Source: Caulobacter sp. NIBR1757 (GTDB lineage Bacteria; Pseudomonadota; Alphaproteobacteria; Caulobacterales; Caulobacteraceae). Taken from it: a stretch of 64,000 nucleotides of DNA. The position numbers and the translations under genes were made by a program. The notes beneath the pieces are model-generated. The model worked only from the letters and a program-made list of their open reading frames with translations, was not told the DNA's origin and searched no databases. This document shows positions 46,089 to 54,997 of this stretch, in pieces (the first letter of the stretch is position 1; every line of letters begins with the position of its first letter). Location: positions 2,864,501-2,928,500 of the forward strand of contig NZ_CP115463.1 of NCBI RefSeq assembly GCF_027912495.1. The letters are read 5' to 3'.

Positions 46089-46910
46089 GTGACGAACGGC
46101 GATCCATCCGGGACGAAAGCGGCCGAGCGCCGCGCCTTCTGGCTGTGCCTCGTCGGCGTGACCCTGTTCGTGGTCGCCCTCAACAGCGTCAATGTCCTCA
46201 CCTTCATGGCCGACAACCCGGGCGATGATGCCACCGGCGTCGTCATCGGCGAGGCGACGAGCGCCGTCTCCGGCCTGGCGATGATCTGGCTGCCCTGGCT
46301 GGCGGTGCGCCGTGTGCCGCTTAACCGCCGGCCCTGGTGGCGGACCCTGGCCATCCACGCCGCAGTGCTGGTCCTCTTCTCCCTGGCCCACGTCGCCGGC
46401 TTCGTCCTGCTGCGCCAGCTGATCTGGGCCGCCCTCGGCGAGACCTACGATTTCGGCAACTGGCTGGAGCGCTGGCCCTACGAGTTCCGCAAGGACGCGG
46501 TGTCCTACAGCATCATCATGCTGGCCTTCTGGCTGGTCCGCGAGCGCATCGTCGCCGCCGCCGTCCCGTCGCCAGCCAGCGAACCGGCCACCTTCGACAT
46601 CCGGGACGGCGCCCGGATCGTCCGCGCCAACCTGAGCGACATTCTCGCCGTCTCCTCGGCCGGCAACTACGCCGAGTTCCACCTGGCGGACGGCCGCAAG
46701 CCGCTGATGCGCGCCTCCCTGGCCAGCCTGGAGGCCAGGCTCGGCGCGCAGGGCTTCGTGCGCACCCACCGCTCCTGGCTGGTCAACGCCGCGCGGGTGA
46801 CCGAGCTCAAGCCCGAAGGCAGCGGGGACTACGCCGTCACCCTCGGCGGCGTGACCGCGCCCCTGTCACGGCGGTTTCCGGAAGCCCTGGCGCGGCTGCG
46901 CGGCGGCTAG
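46089..46910 (+). CDS. LytTR-domain transcriptional regulator with membrane sensor
   Basis: This protein of about 273 residues has four hydrophobic segments in its N-terminal half (about 18-140) and a C-terminal LytTR DNA-binding domain (about 175-270: VRANLSDILAVSSAGNYAEFHLADGRKPLMRASLASLEARL, then FVRTHRSWLVNAARV). The combination suits a membrane-embedded regulator without a kinase partner. A GTG at 46089 preceded by GGAAAG is preferred over an ATG at 46014, whose extra residues are Arg-rich and non-homologous. It is divergent from the acyltransferase gene, a likely target. Its stop overlaps the astB stop in CTAG. Confidence 0.85.
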   Translation: MTNGDPSGTKAAERRAFWLCLVGVTLFVVALNSVNVLTFMADNPGDDATGVVIGEATSAVSGLAMIWLPWLAVRRVPLNRRPWWRTLAIHAAVLVLFSLAHVAGFVLLRQLIWAALGETYDFGNWLERWPYEFRKDAVSYSIIMLAFWLVRERIVAAAVPSPASEPATFDIRDGARIVRANLSDILAVSSAGNYAEFHLADGRKPLMRASLASLEARLGAQGFVRTHRSWLVNAARVTELKPEGSGDYAVTLGGVTAPLSRRFPEALARLRGG

Positions 46911-48235
46911 CGCTGGAACGGATAGAAGTCCGACCCCAGCCCCAGGATCTGCGTCAGCTCGTCCAGCGCCGTCCGGCTCTCGACCAGCAACGCCGGATCG
47001 GCCAGGTCGGCGGGCAGCAGCCGGTCGCGATACCGCGCCTCCGCCCAGGCCCCGAGCCGCGTCTGCAGCGCCGGCGTGAACCGCTGGTCGGCATTGGTCG
47101 CCGCCAGTTCCTCGTCGGTCAGCACCACCCGCAACCTGAGGCAAGCTGGGCCGCCGCCGTTGCGCATCGACTGGCGCACGTCGACGTATTCCACGCGTCT
47201 GATCGGCCCATTTCCGCTGACCAGCCCCTGCGCCACCGCATGGGCGCGCGGCGTCTCGGCCACCTCCATCGGCGCGATCAGGGTCAGGCGGTCCTCGCCG
47301 GGCAGGCTGATCAGCATGGAGTTGAACAGGTAGCTCTTCACCGCCTCGCCCAGCGGCAGGTCGGCCTCGGCCACCTCGACGAACACCGGCTCGAAACCGG
47401 CGGCAGCACGAATATCCGCCTCGACGGCGGTGCGGTCCTCGAACGCCGCCTCATGGAAGAACAGGCACTGTCTGGCGCCCACACAGACGACGTCGTTGTG
47501 GAACACCCCGGCCTCGATGGCCCGCCGCGCCTGCCGGGCGAACACCGCGCCGCCGGCGCCGTGCCGCCGCTGCACCGCCTCGAAGGCCTGCCGCGTCTGC
47601 CGGGCCGGGAACTTGCCGCTCCAGCCCTCCCAGGCGTCCCGCCCCCAGACGAACAGGTTGACCCCCGCCTCGCCATGGTCGGCGCAGAGCCGCACATGGT
47701 TGGCCGCGCCCTCGTCGGCGAAGTGCGGCTGGGCCGGCAGCGGGTCGTGCACCGCGAACCGCGTCTCATCCGGGAACAGCGTCCGCAACGACCGCGCCGT
47801 CTGCTCCCCCTCCAGACTCCGGTGCAGGTTGGTCAGCAGGTTGGCGGGCGTGAAATGCACCCGCCCATCGGCCGCATCGGCGCTCGGCGTCACCGTCGCG
47901 GCGTTGGCCGCCCACATCGGACTGGCCGAGCAGGCGGTGTTGAGCAGCTCCGGCGCCGTCCGCCCCGCCGCCTCGATCACGGCCGCGTCCGTCCCGCCGA
48001 ACCCGAGGCTCCGCAGGAACCCCACATCCGGCCGTTCATGCGGCGGCAGCACGAACTGCGGCAGGCCGAGGTCGTGCAGCAACCGCATCTTGGCCAGGCC
48101 CTCGACCACCGCCGCGCGCGGGTTCGACGCCTCGCCCTTGTGGATCTCGCTGGCCAGGTTCCCCGGCGCCAGCCCGGCGAAACTGTGCGTCGGGCCAACG
48201 AGGCCGTCGCAGTTGGCTTCGACGGCCTGGGTCAT
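46907..48235 (-). CDS. astB: N-succinylarginine dihydrolase
   Basis: AstB (442 residues) converts N2-succinylarginine to succinylornithine, CO2 and ammonia, the second step of the ast pathway. It has ANCDGLVGPTHSFAGLAPGN at the N-terminus, HNDVVCVGARQCLFFHE with a catalytic His region, and a late SMRNGGGPACLRLRVVL segment holding the catalytic Cys. The length is normal. Between its start and the astD stop lies a MITE-like inverted repeat (48250-48372). Confidence 0.94.
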   Translation of the reverse strand: MTQAVEANCDGLVGPTHSFAGLAPGNLASEIHKGEASNPRAAVVEGLAKMRLLHDLGLPQFVLPPHERPDVGFLRSLGFGGTDAAVIEAAGRTAPELLNTACSASPMWAANAATVTPSADAADGRVHFTPANLLTNLHRSLEGEQTARSLRTLFPDETRFAVHDPLPAQPHFADEGAANHVRLCADHGEAGVNLFVWGRDAWEGWSGKFPARQTRQAFEAVQRRHGAGGAVFARQARRAIEAGVFHNDVVCVGARQCLFFHEAAFEDRTAVEADIRAAAGFEPVFVEVAEADLPLGEAVKSYLFNSMLISLPGEDRLTLIAPMEVAETPRAHAVAQGLVSGNGPIRRVEYVDVRQSMRNGGGPACLRLRVVLTDEELAATNADQRFTPALQTRLGAWAEARYRDRLLPADLADPALLVESRTALDELTQILGLGSDFYPFQR

Positions 48236-48249
48236 GCGCCCACCCCTGC

Positions 48250-48372
48250 GCTGTCATCCTCCGGCGCCCGCAGGGCGACCGGGGGACCCAATTGTCCGCG
48301 TGAAGACTGCCAGGAGTCTATCCAGAGCCGCGTTGGGTCCCCCGGTCCGCTGCGCGGCCGGAGGATGACAGC
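48250..48372. repeat. MITE-like inverted-repeat element between astD and astB
   Basis: A 42-base left arm (48250-48291, from GCTGTCATCCTCCGG to GGGGGACCCAA) is matched by a 40-base inverted right arm (48333-48372, TTGGGTCCCCCGG to GGAGGATGACAGC) with a few mismatches. The 41-base centre contains AGACT-GCCAGG-AGTCT. The whole 123 bp folds as a long cruciform. It carries no ORF. It is similar in style to short intergenic palindromic repeats known in alphaproteobacteria. Confidence 0.8.
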
Positions 48373-48389
48373 GGAGGAGGTGCGGCGCT

Positions 48390-49841
48390 TCACGCCTTCA
48401 ACCCCTTGATCTCGCCCAGGGTCGAGACCACCCGGTCGGCCTCGAAGCTCGCGACCGGATAGGCGCAGTAGTCCGCCGCATAGTAGGCGCTCGGCCGATG
48501 GTTGCCGCTGTCGCCCAGGCCGCCGAACGGCGCCGTGCCCGCCGCCCCGGTCGTCGGCCGGTTCCAGTTGGCGACGCCGGCCCGGATCCGCTGCTGGAAC
48601 CGCGTCCACAGCGCCGCGTCATCGCTGATCAGCCCCGCCGACAGCCCATAGCGCGTGTGGTTGGCCAGGCTCATCGCCCCGTCGAAGGTCGCCGCCCGCC
48701 GAACCTGCAGGATCGGCGCGAAGATCTCCTCATCCGGCGTCTCATGATGCCCGACGTCGTAGATCCCCGGCGTGATGAACGCGTCGCTCAGCCCCGCGAC
48801 CTTCCCCGGAACCCGCAACGCCGTCCCGCCCAGCTTGCCCGCCGCCTCGCGCGCCGCATCGGCCCCGCGCGCATGGATCAGCGGCCCCATGAACGGCTCC
48901 TCGCCATCCCACGGCCCGATCCGCAACCGGTCGGTCAGCGCCAGCAGCGCCTCGACCACCGCATCGCCCTCGCGCCCCTCGGGCAGGATAAGCCGCCGCG
49001 CGCACGAACACCGCTGCCCGGTGGTGATAAACGCCGACTGCACCACCAGGGCCGCCGCGGCTTGCGCGTCCACCGCATCCCACACCACCAGCGGGTTGTT
49101 GCCGCCCAGCTCCAGCGCCAGGATCACATGCGGCCGCTCGGCGAAATGCCGGCGGAAGTGCGCCCCCGCCGCCCCGCTGCCGGTGAACAACAGCCCGTCG
49201 ATCTCCTGGTCGATCAGCGCCGCGCCCACCTCGCGCCCGCCCTGCACCAGGTTGAACACCCCGGCCGGCAGGTCCGCCTTCTCCAGCACGCCCGCCATGA
49301 TCTCCCCCGACCACGGCGTCTCTTCCGACGGCTTGAACACCACCGTGTCCCCGGCCAGCAGCGCCGGCACGACATGGCCGTTGGGCAGGTGAACCGGGAA
49401 ATTATACGGCCCCAGCACCGCCATCACCCCATGGGCCCGGTGGCGCAACACCGCCCGCCCGAACCCCATGGCCGTTTCCTTCACCCCGGTCCGCTCGTCG
49501 TAAGCCGCGATCGAGGCATCCACCTTGGCGATCATCGAGCCGACCTCGGCCGTGGTCTCCCACAGCGCCTTACCGCTCTCCCGCGAAATCGCCTTTGCAA
49601 ACTCGGGCTGCGCTTCCTTCAACGCGGCCTGATAGCGCCGCATCGCCGCCACCCGCTCTTCGCGCGGCAGATCGGCCCAGGGATGGAACGCCGCCCGCGC
49701 CGCCGCCACGGCGGCCGCAACCTGCGCCCCGCTGGCCGCCGCGCCTTCCCAGACCACCGCCTCGGTCGCCGGATCGACGCTCGCAAAACCGCCCGCCTCG
49801 CCCGCGACCCAGCGGCCGCCGATATACTGACCCTTGCTCAC
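48390..49841 (-). CDS. astD: Succinylglutamate-semialdehyde dehydrogenase
   Basis: AstD (483 residues) is an NAD-dependent aldehyde dehydrogenase that oxidises succinylglutamate semialdehyde. It has PYNFPVHLPNGHVVPALLAGDTVVFKPSEETP (cofactor binding), LALELGGNNPLVVWD with the general-base Glu, and TTGQRCSCARRLI with the catalytic Cys. The MSKGQYIGGRWVAGEAGGF start and full length match AstD. The ATG overlaps the astA stop by four bases. Confidence 0.95.
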   Translation of the reverse strand: MSKGQYIGGRWVAGEAGGFASVDPATEAVVWEGAAASGAQVAAAVAAARAAFHPWADLPREERVAAMRRYQAALKEAQPEFAKAISRESGKALWETTAEVGSMIAKVDASIAAYDERTGVKETAMGFGRAVLRHRAHGVMAVLGPYNFPVHLPNGHVVPALLAGDTVVFKPSEETPWSGEIMAGVLEKADLPAGVFNLVQGGREVGAALIDQEIDGLLFTGSGAAGAHFRRHFAERPHVILALELGGNNPLVVWDAVDAQAAAALVVQSAFITTGQRCSCARRLILPEGREGDAVVEALLALTDRLRIGPWDGEEPFMGPLIHARGADAAREAAGKLGGTALRVPGKVAGLSDAFITPGIYDVGHHETPDEEIFAPILQVRRAATFDGAMSLANHTRYGLSAGLISDDAALWTRFQQRIRAGVANWNRPTTGAAGTAPFGGLGDSGNHRPSAYYAADYCAYPVASFEADRVVSTLGEIKGLKA

Positions 49842-50848
49842 GACTTCACACTCACCGCTTCGCCTTCGCCGAGCTTCAGCGCATCGGCCGCCTCCCGGCT
49901 CATGATCGCCTTGACCCCGTCGATCAGGACCGGCGTCCGCACGGCGCGGAACCCTCCGATCGCCGTCGTCGAGACCAGCGCCTCTTCGCCGTACGCTTCT
50001 TCATCGGTCCCGATGGCCACGGTCAGCCGCCGCGCCTCCTTGACCGTCTTGATGTCGTCCCGGTGGCAACTCACCGTCGGCCCGGCGTCGAACAGGTCGA
50101 CCAGCCCCTGGAACCGGAATCCCTCCCGCTCCAGCATGGCCCGCGCCGCCTCGCCCTCGCGGTGACACTTGCCGATCACCGCCCGCGCCTCCTGCGGCAG
50201 CAGCCCGACATAGATCGGATGCCGCGGCGCCAGATCCAGGATGAACTGGCCGTTGGTCGAGGCGCTCATCCGGTCGGCCTCATCGAACTGCAGGGGGAAG
50301 AACCGCCCCGCCACATGCTCCCAGAACGGACAATGCCCGTCCTCGTCGAACCAGCCGCGCAGCTCGGCCAGCACCATCTCGGCGAACCGCGACGGCTCGA
50401 TGCCGATCAGCATGTAGCGCGACTGCGCCAAGAGCCGCCCGGCCCCGCCCTTGCGCTTCTCCGGCCGCAGGAACAGGCTCCCCACCTCCGACCAGCCGGC
50501 GCATTCGTTGACCATCACCAGCGCCTGGTGATCGAACCGCAGGTCCAGCGTCGGGCTCGACTGCGCCAGGGTCACCACCCGCAGAGAAAAGTGCGGCCGC
50601 TTCAGCCCCACCCCCGCCTTCACCCCGGCCACCCCGGCGACGGACCCATCGACGGTGTCCTCCAGCATGATGGTGTACCAGGCCTCCGGCGCCGCCACCG
50701 CCCCCTCGAAACTGGCCGCCGACAGCGCCAGCCGGTCGCGCAAGGTCGGCTCGTCCTCAGGCAGACTGGTAAACCCCCGGCCCGACAGCACGGCCAGCTC
50801 CATCAGGGTATCGAAATCACTTGGGCCCGCGGGCCGCACGACGAACAT
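49838..50848 (-). CDS. astA: Arginine N-succinyltransferase
   Basis: AstA (336 residues) starts the ast pathway by succinylating arginine from succinyl-CoA. It has MFVVRPAGPSDFDTLMELA and ECAGWSEVGSLFLRPEKRKGGAGRLLAQSRYMLI (GNAT-like acyl-CoA binding). A further signature is the conserved HCPFWEHVAGRFFPLQFDEADRMSA. The ATG at 50848 with a GAGAGA before it is chosen; the upstream frame runs into a repeat. AstC and AstE are not encoded nearby. Confidence 0.95.
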   Translation of the reverse strand: MFVVRPAGPSDFDTLMELAVLSGRGFTSLPEDEPTLRDRLALSAASFEGAVAAPEAWYTIMLEDTVDGSVAGVAGVKAGVGLKRPHFSLRVVTLAQSSPTLDLRFDHQALVMVNECAGWSEVGSLFLRPEKRKGGAGRLLAQSRYMLIGIEPSRFAEMVLAELRGWFDEDGHCPFWEHVAGRFFPLQFDEADRMSASTNGQFILDLAPRHPIYVGLLPQEARAVIGKCHREGEAARAMLEREGFRFQGLVDLFDAGPTVSCHRDDIKTVKEARRLTVAIGTDEEAYGEEALVSTTAIGGFRAVRTPVLIDGVKAIMSREAADALKLGEGEAVSVKS

Positions 50849-50881
50849 CAAATCTCTCCGAGCGCAGCGAAGCGCAGACCA

Positions 50882-51056
50882 TTCAAACTCTCCCCCCGCG
50901 AAGTGGGGGAAGGACCGCTTTGGAGCGAAGGCGACAAAGCAGGAGGGGGGCTCCCCCGCCTCAGGCAAATCCCCGCCGCCGGTGGGGCCCGCCTCCTGGT
51001 TTCTCGCTGGAGGCTCGAAACCTGTCCTCCCCCCGCTCGCGGGGGGAGAGTTGAAA
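50882..51056. repeat. MITE-like element with hairpin-forming terminal inverted repeats, upstream of astA
   Basis: The left end (50882-50915, TTCAAACTCTCCCCCCGCG then AAGTGGGGGAAGGAC) and the right end (51024-51056) are inverted copies of each other, about 33 bases with a few mismatches. Each end is itself a hairpin; the right one contains CTCCCCCCG and CGGGGGGAG around CTC. The interior holds GCTTTG/CAAAGC and GGGGG/CCCCC pairs. It fills most of the 220-bp gap between astA and the M20 hydrolase and has no ORF. Confidence 0.75.
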
Positions 51057-51068
51057 CCGCCGCCCCCC

Positions 51069-52325
51069 TCACGCCCCACCCTTCATCATCTCATGCAGCC
51101 GCCGCGCATCCACCTCGCCCGACGCCATCTTCATCAGCATCAGCGCCGACAGCCGCGCCCGCTCGGCAAAGCTCTCCGGCCAGGCGAACTCGTTCTCGCT
51201 GTGGATATCCCCGCCCCGCACGCCCAGCGTATCGACATTGGGCAGCCCCACGGCAAACAGGTTGTTGCCCTCGCAAACCCCGCCCGACGACTTCCAGGCA
51301 ATCTCCTGCCCCAGCGCCGCCCCGACCCGCCGCACGTCTCCGAACAGCGCCTCCTGCGCCGCGTTGAACGGCTTGGCCGCCCGCGTCACCCCGCCGAACA
51401 TCGACACGCCCAGCCCATCCCCGCGCCCACAGGCGCAGGCCCGCTCGATCCCCCCCTCCAGCCAGCGCGCCGCGTCGGCATCGGGAAACCGCACATTGAA
51501 CCGCACCACCGCCACGTCGGGCACGACGTTCAGCGCCGATCCGCCGTCGATCCGGGCGACATTGACCGTCACCCCGTCCCGGCCGCCGTTCAGCCCGTCC
51601 AGGGCCCCGGCGATCCGCGCCGCCGCCGTGATGGCGTTGCGCCCCTCGTCGAAGGCGCGGCCGGCATGGGCCGAGCGCCCGGTCACCTTGACGTGGAAAT
51701 TGCCGCTGCCCTTGCGCCCGGCGGCCAGGGTGCCGTCGGCCAGCGCCGGCTCATAGGTCATCCCCACATGCCCCAACCGCCCGATCCTGGCCAGCACCGC
51801 CCCGCTGCCCAGCGAGCCGATCTCCTCGTCGGGGCTCAGCAGCACCCGCCAGCCCACCTTGCCGGCCTCGCCGAACCGCTCAAACGCCTCCAGCGCCGCC
51901 ATCATCACCGAGATGCCGCCCTTCATGTCGGCGATGCCGGGTCCGTTCAGCGCCCCGTCGGCCCGCCGCCCCACCGCCTGGAACGGACTGCCGGCCGGAA
52001 ACACCGTGTCATAGTGTCCAGTTAGAACCACCTGCACCGGCGCCTCCGGCCGCATGGTCAGCAGCAGCGACGGCGGCGGCTCATGCAGCGTCTCGCGCCC
52101 GTCGGCGGCGATCTCCACCGTGGGGCTGAGCGCCTCATGGCTGACCTCCGCCCCCGGCACGGCCTCGCCCCAGGCCGCCGTCAGCAGATCCAGCGTCGCC
52201 CTCAGGCCCTCGATATTGCGGCTGCCGCTATTGCCGGCGCACCACCCCACGGCCCGCGCGACGATCTCTTCGCCCCGCTCGGAGATAGACTCCAGAACCG
52301 ACCGCTCCTGCGGCGAAACCTGCAT
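51069..52325 (-). CDS. M20-family metallohydrolase of the ast cluster
   Basis: This 418-residue M20 (carboxypeptidase G2/ArgE/DapE-like) hydrolase has TGHYDTVFP (zinc His and bridging Asp), NGPGIADMKGGI, SPDEEIGS (general-base Glu) and late HSENEFAWP. It stands first in the ast cluster, where E. coli has AstC and ends with AstE. An M20 enzyme could carry out the final desuccinylation of succinylglutamate in place of AstE. That is inferred from position and chemistry (amide hydrolysis of an N-acyl amino acid), not proven. Confidence 0.85.
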   Translation of the reverse strand: MQVSPQERSVLESISERGEEIVARAVGWCAGNSGSRNIEGLRATLDLLTAAWGEAVPGAEVSHEALSPTVEIAADGRETLHEPPPSLLLTMRPEAPVQVVLTGHYDTVFPAGSPFQAVGRRADGALNGPGIADMKGGISVMMAALEAFERFGEAGKVGWRVLLSPDEEIGSLGSGAVLARIGRLGHVGMTYEPALADGTLAAGRKGSGNFHVKVTGRSAHAGRAFDEGRNAITAAARIAGALDGLNGGRDGVTVNVARIDGGSALNVVPDVAVVRFNVRFPDADAARWLEGGIERACACGRGDGLGVSMFGGVTRAAKPFNAAQEALFGDVRRVGAALGQEIAWKSSGGVCEGNNLFAVGLPNVDTLGVRGGDIHSENEFAWPESFAERARLSALMLMKMASGEVDARRLHEMMKGGA

Positions 52326-52563
52326 TCAGAGCCCCTCTGGACTTAACGCTTACGCCATTGCCCGCGGACTGAGTCGACGCGGAGACCTGTGAGCGCGGCC
52401 CCCGGAATGGCGCAAGACGGGAGTCGCGTAACGGGGAGCAGTGTTAGCCGAGGGGGGACATCGAGGGAAGTCCACACCGCGCCACCCCACAGTTGCCTTT
52501 GACCGACGCACATCCCATGATGGCCAAAAGTCGGAGGTTGCGGGGCCTTCGGAGGGGACAATT

Positions 52564-53841
52564 TTGGATAAGAAATCAACTGCGGAATTTGCATTTGACC
52601 TTCAGGTCGGCCTGAACGGAGCAGATGTACCAGAGTACGACGCGGCCGTAGAAATTGGTAAGGCCGCTGTTCTTGCGATAAATCTCAGAGGTCTTGGAGA
52701 GATTGACTACGGCGCACTGAGACTCGTGGCGTCTCACCATTTTAAAATTCGTTCAGATAGCCTTGATCATATTCTGCACATACTCGCAGAACTTGAACTG
52801 ATCCGCCTGGTCACAGCCGGAAGCAGCATTAAGAAAATCATACCAGATATTCCCCATTTTGAGGATACCTACGAGCGCGTTGGCGAATATATTGATCAAA
52901 AGCCGTTAAATGAAATCGAGGCCGCCACAATCGAAATTCTTAGGAGGCTCTATGAAGCACCTCAGAATAAGGACTCTCTGCGAAATAATATAGGCATTGA
53001 TAATTCGGCCTTCAACACATCCCTACAAATTGGCGGTCACGCAGGACTTATTACGGATCAACGCGCTCGTGGCCGAAATATTTTGGCAAGCCCACTTTAT
53101 TTTAGTGGAAATCTTCAAAACTTCATAGACATGGCGGCCAGGGGCGAGACCCCAAATATTCACAGGGTGCTACAACTGGTTCGGCAGCACCAAGGCATGC
53201 CACTGTCGACCATTATGATTGACAGGCGAATCTCAGAAGTCTCTATCAGTTCGGATCAAGCCGAGCTTGTTAGGGCCCTAGCGGCAGAAGGCATAATCAA
53301 GCCGCCAACCATAACCAGACCAAATGGCGCATCAGAGCAGTTTGTGTTCACTCCGGAGCCCGGGAAAGTTAGGATGAGCGCAGCAAAGCGCGAAATATAC
53401 GAAAAAGGAATGGCGCTAGCTGCTGCAGTGCGTAAGGGGCAGTTGCTGCCCGAGGCATACAGGATCAAATATCCCCACGCTCTCTTGAGCAAATTAGCAA
53501 ACGAAAAGTCAATCAGGGCAAGCACCGAAGCCGCGCATCAATATCGCAACTTAACTGTATTGGGCCTCGGCCGACTTGAACACACCGGCGGTGGGTTCTT
53601 TAAATTTCGGCTGATTGACGTTCCGGAGAACGTCGAGGCCGTTTGGATTGCAGATCAACTTATAAGCGGCGAAACACCGGCGGACCTAGAACAAGACACT
53701 CAAGCTAGGCTTCTCCTCGCCCGGGATGAGGCGTACGTTCGGTCGCATATCTCATCTGCTCAATTGAGAGCACCACAGGCTTCAACGATCATATCCGATC
53801 GCGCCATGCACGAAATCGATCAATTCATGTTGCAACTATGA
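52564..53841 (+). CDS. Island gene A: unrecognised protein, probably multi-winged-helix
   Basis: This protein of about 425 residues begins with a TTG at 52564 (LDKKSTAEFAFDLQ), chosen because GGAGGGG lies just before it. Base composition is AT-richer than the flanks, marking an island with gene B. It is rich in predicted helices with several winged-helix-like segments (SLDHILHILAELELIRLVTAG; ATIEILRRLYEAPQNKDSLRNNIGIDNSAFNTSLQIGGHAGLITD; AELVRALAAEGIIKP). No enzymatic motif is seen. The stop overlaps the start of gene B (ATGA), implying co-translation. A role in recognising nucleic acid or targeting the nuclease-like partner is possible. Confidence 0.6.
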   Translation: MDKKSTAEFAFDLQVGLNGADVPEYDAAVEIGKAAVLAINLRGLGEIDYGALRLVASHHFKIRSDSLDHILHILAELELIRLVTAGSSIKKIIPDIPHFEDTYERVGEYIDQKPLNEIEAATIEILRRLYEAPQNKDSLRNNIGIDNSAFNTSLQIGGHAGLITDQRARGRNILASPLYFSGNLQNFIDMAARGETPNIHRVLQLVRQHQGMPLSTIMIDRRISEVSISSDQAELVRALAAEGIIKPPTITRPNGASEQFVFTPEPGKVRMSAAKREIYEKGMALAAAVRKGQLLPEAYRIKYPHALLSKLANEKSIRASTEAAHQYRNLTVLGLGRLEHTGGGFFKFRLIDVPENVEAVWIADQLISGETPADLEQDTQARLLLARDEAYVRSHISSAQLRAPQASTIISDRAMHEIDQFMLQL

Positions 53842-54986
53842 TCAAAGATCGCGCTCAAAAGAGAATGGCAGCTAAGTTTTGCGCCGCCCAAGCAATCGTG
53901 CCATTCGCAGAGGTCGTCGTTCGTTCATCTGCCTCTCTCGAAGAGAGCCCTGTAGACATAACGGACATTGATGTTGCTGGAATTCAATATGGTCACCGAG
54001 GCGCCGAGAGAAGAATTCTTTTCGACTGCAAGACTGGGAAGATGAGTGCTATAAACAGAGCCCTTTGGGTAGCTGGCGTCGCCCGCTATGTCGATGCTCA
54101 AGAGGCGTATCTCATCCTCAAAAAGGATGCACCTTATAGCCACAGATTGGCAGCTAATGAACTCTGCGTACACGTCCACTCCGAATTGAATTTCGAAAAA
54201 CATGCTTCAAGCGTCGCGCCAGCCTACAACTATGACTGCACTTACCTTGACGATATGGATGTCTGGGATGGAATGGCAACGGTTGCCAACGGCGTTCAGC
54301 GGCTCCAAGAACTAGTTCAATTTTCAAACATGGCTCCGCCACTCGAGCGCAACGGACCAAAGGGTCTACGAGGTGCCCTCGCTATTCTCTTGAGGGCCGC
54401 GCCGGAAATCGACCCAAGAAAACCCAAGCATATCTTCATATACTCATTGGCCCTGTCGGCTTTTGCGTGCTTTTCTGCGATGACAGCCTCAGATATGAAG
54501 ACAATATTTCAGTTTGACATGACCAAGGAAGACTTTGACAGGACGGCCCGGTATTACTTGTGGGGTGGGCGAGACAGCTACCAAATGCGGAGAGCACTTA
54601 AGGCATCAATTGATCATAGCGGGACGCCAGACTCGAGCATCGACCTCGAACTCCCGCAGTGGCCCAGGTTCCTAAATATGTTTCGGAGCTTTCTTGATGC
54701 TCCAGATCTTTTATCGGCGACGCCCTACTTGAGCAAAGAAATTGCATTCAGAGCAGCGACCGGATCTCGCCAGGAGCCCGACCATCGCTTGAGTCAAATG
54801 CTTTCGGAAAATAAGCGAGCTCGACAATTCCTATTCCAGATGAACGCGTATCTCATTTCGGCGGCGAGGCTACCTAAGGAACTACAAGATACTTACGAGA
54901 GTTTAGTGAATTCTGTTACTTCGGACGGCTTCATCGCGGCAGAACAATCCGCGCCAGCCAGAACCGATGTGGATCGTCTGATCTAG
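53838..54986 (+). CDS. Island gene B: PD-(D/E)XK nuclease-like protein
   Basis: This 382-residue protein has an N-terminal domain with Glu25 (PFAEVVV), ITDIDVAG containing Asp45, and ILFDCKTGKM with Asp63-x-Lys65. This is the E...D-x17-D-x-K layout of restriction-endonuclease-like nucleases; the strand-turn-strand before DCK is typical of archaeal Holliday junction resolvase and Mrr-type folds. The C-terminal 250 residues are helical with a hydrophobic stretch (IFIYSLALSAFACFSAMT, about 197-214). The ATG overlaps the stop of gene A. It may be the effector of a two-gene defence module. Confidence 0.62.
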   Translation: MIKDRAQKRMAAKFCAAQAIVPFAEVVVRSSASLEESPVDITDIDVAGIQYGHRGAERRILFDCKTGKMSAINRALWVAGVARYVDAQEAYLILKKDAPYSHRLAANELCVHVHSELNFEKHASSVAPAYNYDCTYLDDMDVWDGMATVANGVQRLQELVQFSNMAPPLERNGPKGLRGALAILLRAAPEIDPRKPKHIFIYSLALSAFACFSAMTASDMKTIFQFDMTKEDFDRTARYYLWGGRDSYQMRRALKASIDHSGTPDSSIDLELPQWPRFLNMFRSFLDAPDLLSATPYLSKEIAFRAATGSRQEPDHRLSQMLSENKRARQFLFQMNAYLISAARLPKELQDTYESLVNSVTSDGFIAAEQSAPARTDVDRLI

Positions 54987-54997
54987 AAACTGGCTAA

